The notes beneath the pieces were generated by a model. It did not search any database and was not told the DNA's origin. It worked only from the letters and a program-made list of their open reading frames with translations. This document shows, in pieces, positions 14,158-15,436 of a stretch of 15,436 nt of DNA (the first letter of the stretch is position 1; each line of letters begins with the position of its first letter). A program made the translations under genes and the position numbers. This DNA comes from Aliivibrio_A kagoshimensis (GTDB lineage Bacteria; Pseudomonadota; Gammaproteobacteria; Enterobacterales; Vibrionaceae), in the NCBI RefSeq assembly GCF_050337105.1, contig NZ_JAKJSQ010000076.1, positions 1-15,436 of the forward strand, given 5' to 3'.

Positions 14158-14673
14158 ATGAATATTCTAAGGAATATTGCCCGAATAATTTGGACCATTA
14201 TTATGGTATTAGTTAAGTTTTTAGCGTTCATGGCGGTAATGCTTGGTGGTGCTTATATCATGGCACCAATGGGTACAATAAACTCAAAAGATATCGATAT
14301 GAGTTTATTTACTAACACACCAAACCCTACCATGATGACCATTTTTAATAGTGAGTATTTTAGTGGTTATCTATTTTCAGTCACCATTGCCGTTGTAGTT
14401 TTTGTTATTTATCTTCTTTGGGAAATCCATGAAGTCGCTGTCCATAAAGCAAAAGAGAAAAAAAGCACACACATTCAATTAGTGTTTGCACTCTCACTGT
14501 GCGGGTTATTCTTGCACAAAGCGTGGTGGGTGCTTGCGATTATTATCGCCTTTGCCAACTGGAAACATATTGGTGCGTCATTGAGTGAAGTGATCCGTAA
14601 CGGTAACAGTAAGTTAGACCTTAAAGATACCAGCATTTTAGAACAGTCAAATAATAAAGAAGAAGAGGCATAA
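14158..14673 (+). CDS. Small inner-membrane protein of unknown function
   Basis: A 171-residue protein I do not recognise by family. Hydrophobic segments lie near residues 9-38 (IIWTIIMVLVKFLAFMAVML, long enough for one extended or two short spans), 75-95 (GYLFSVTIAVVVFVIYLLW) and 108-140 (two short spans around LVFALSLCGLFLH and WWVLAIIIAF). Between the last two parts a basic stretch HKAKEKKS suggests a cytoplasmic loop, and the C-terminus is acidic and hydrophilic, ending in EEEA. Start ATG 14158 follows GAGGGG. One nucleotide after its stop begins the 28-codon ORF that seems to be the N-terminus of a HlyD-type protein, so this gene was probably the first member of a two-gene membrane pair whose second member has been lost. 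Confidence 0.75.
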   Translation: MNILRNIARIIWTIIMVLVKFLAFMAVMLGGAYIMAPMGTINSKDIDMSLFTNTPNPTMMTIFNSEYFSGYLFSVTIAVVVFVIYLLWEIHEVAVHKAKEKKSTHIQLVFALSLCGLFLHKAWWVLAIIIAFANWKHIGASLSEVIRNGNSKLDLKDTSILEQSNNKEEEA

Positions 14674-14674
14674 A

Positions 14675-14761
14675 ATGAAAGAGATAATGATTCCTTACAT
14701 TCTTTTGATGTGGATTTTAGTGTCAACGGGTGCAGTTAAGTGGACACTTAAAAGTGCCTAG
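14675..14761 (+). pseudogene. 28-codon ORF, probable N-terminal stub of a HlyD-type membrane protein
   Basis: ATG 14675 begins one base after the stop of the upstream gene, with GAGG eight bases before it, so it is placed like a translationally coupled gene. The product has one hydrophobic span (MIPYILLMWILVSTGAVKW) and ends at TAG 14759-14761. Small membrane-protein genes are often followed by a HlyD-family adaptor that starts with such a single N-terminal span, so I read this as the anchor of a lost adaptor; that identification is inference. The same frame continues after the TAG into the FadL fragment, pointing to a deletion junction near 14740-14765. It could alternatively be a real single-span small protein. 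Confidence 0.45.
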
Positions 14762-15349
14762 GTTTCTTGGGCCAGTCCAGGGTTTATTTATCGCTCTGAA
14801 ACAAACCATGATATGGATGGCGAGATTAAGGGAACCAATTTATCAACACCTGCCTCATTTAATATCATTATGCCGTCTATTGTGTCACTAAGTGGCTATC
14901 ACGCTATAGACAGTGAATTCGCAATACTTTGGAGTGCCGGTTGGACTGATTTTAGTAAAGTTCAAGAAACTTCAATCACGATGACAGATCGAGATACAAA
15001 CATCGCTAGAGGCTGGGAAGATACGTTTTTTGTCAGTGTAGGTGCCCATTACCAACTTGATCCTAAGTGGCGCTTAGAAGGAGGGGTGTACTACGAGACT
15101 TCTCCGCAAGATGATCCAACAATGCAATACCCTGATGTCCCAACGGGTGAGTTATGGAAATTCGGAACGGGGGCGTCTTATCACATTTCGAATGAATTAC
15201 GTATGCAACTTTATTATGAGTTTTTCTATGGTGGCAACCCAGAGATTGAATATAACCTAGCTACAGGAACGGCTCTTGAAAGCCAGTTTTCTGGAGAATA
15301 CAGTGCTAATATTCATTATTTTGGTGTTTTAATGAATTACGAATTCTAA
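14762..15349 (+). pseudogene. C-terminal half of a FadL-family outer-membrane transport protein (5' truncated)
   Basis: FadL porins bring long-chain fatty acids or other hydrophobic compounds across the outer membrane. The 195 codons from GTT 14762 match the second half of the family in order: GFIYRSETNHDMDGE (FadL strand ending YHSEVKVDFEGD in E. coli), MPSIVSLSGYHAID, WTDFSKVQE, GWEDTFFVSVGAHYQLD, WRLEGGVYYETSP and the terminal VLMNYEF with C-terminal Phe. Family members have 400-450 residues, so over half is missing, including the signal peptide and the N-terminal hatch. An ATG at 14813 lies within conserved FadL sequence, has no good ribosome binding site and no signal peptide, so a functional shorter protein is unlikely. 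The coding part itself has no stops or frameshifts, suggesting a recent loss. Confidence 0.75.
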
Positions 15350-15436
15350 TATGTAAAATAAATAATAACTTGATATTTTCATGGAATGTCAATAGGTAAT
15401 CTTACCAGTTACTAATGTATTATTGTGTGTCTATAT

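Noticed and set aside
14813..15349. Intact outer-membrane protein gene starting at ATG 14813
   Set aside because: No signal peptide, no good ribosome binding site, and FadL homology continues upstream of this ATG in the same frame to about 14765.
1..15436. CRISPR array, tRNA/rRNA genes, insertion sequence or integron attC sites
   Set aside because: No regularly spaced repeats, no tRNA-like cloverleaf sequence, and no transposase or integrase-like protein were seen on either strand by eye.

Overview
The window looks like a chromosomal segment of a marine gammaproteobacterium, most likely of the family Vibrionaceae. The base composition is AT-leaning, the genes have typical gammaproteobacterial ribosome binding sites, and the proteins (CysN, GltS, an RND tripartite pump, LysR regulators, FadL-type porin) read as gammaproteobacterial. 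Family placement is an inference from protein style; no rRNA or other marker gene is present.

Layout. (1) 1-1660, plus strand: the 3' end of a four-helix-bundle (23S rRNA intervening-sequence type) gene, then cysN, the GTPase subunit of ATP sulfurylase. cysD is presumably just outside the left edge. A perfect 14-bp hairpin follows cysN. (2) 1731-10631, minus strand: a compact run that reads, in transcription order, periplasmic adaptor lipoprotein, RND permease, outer-membrane efflux lipoprotein, patatin-like lipoprotein, GltS glutamate symporter and, after a 95-nt gap, an uncharacterised multi-pass membrane protein. The first five are separated by 8 nt or less or overlap, so they are almost certainly one operon. 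(3) 10632-11007: a 376-nt divergent control region, with a nested hairpin that buries the ribosome binding site of the adaptor gene. (4) 11008-12808, plus strand: an unrecognised outer-membrane beta-barrel protein and a LysR-type regulator. (5) 12827-13708, minus strand: a second LysR-type regulator, followed upstream by the stop-ridden remnant of a third (about 13787-13888). (6) 14158-15349, plus strand: a small inner-membrane protein, a 28-residue ORF that looks like the N-terminus of a HlyD-type protein, and in the same frame after a TAG the C-terminal half of a FadL-family porin. This looks like a deletion scar.

How the genes may work together. The complete adaptor/RND/outer-membrane set should form an envelope-spanning, proton-driven exporter. 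The unusual point is that a surface- or periplasm-facing patatin-type acyl hydrolase lipoprotein and a sodium/glutamate symporter are translationally coupled to it, which suggests a shared function or shared regulation (envelope lipid turnover or stress together with glutamate supply are possible, but this is speculative). The divergent barrel protein and LysR gene are the obvious candidates for co-regulated partners. The right end shows gene decay (LysR remnant, HlyD/FadL scar), so it is a plastic region. I see no tRNA, rRNA, CRISPR array, transposase, integrase or replication origin in the window.
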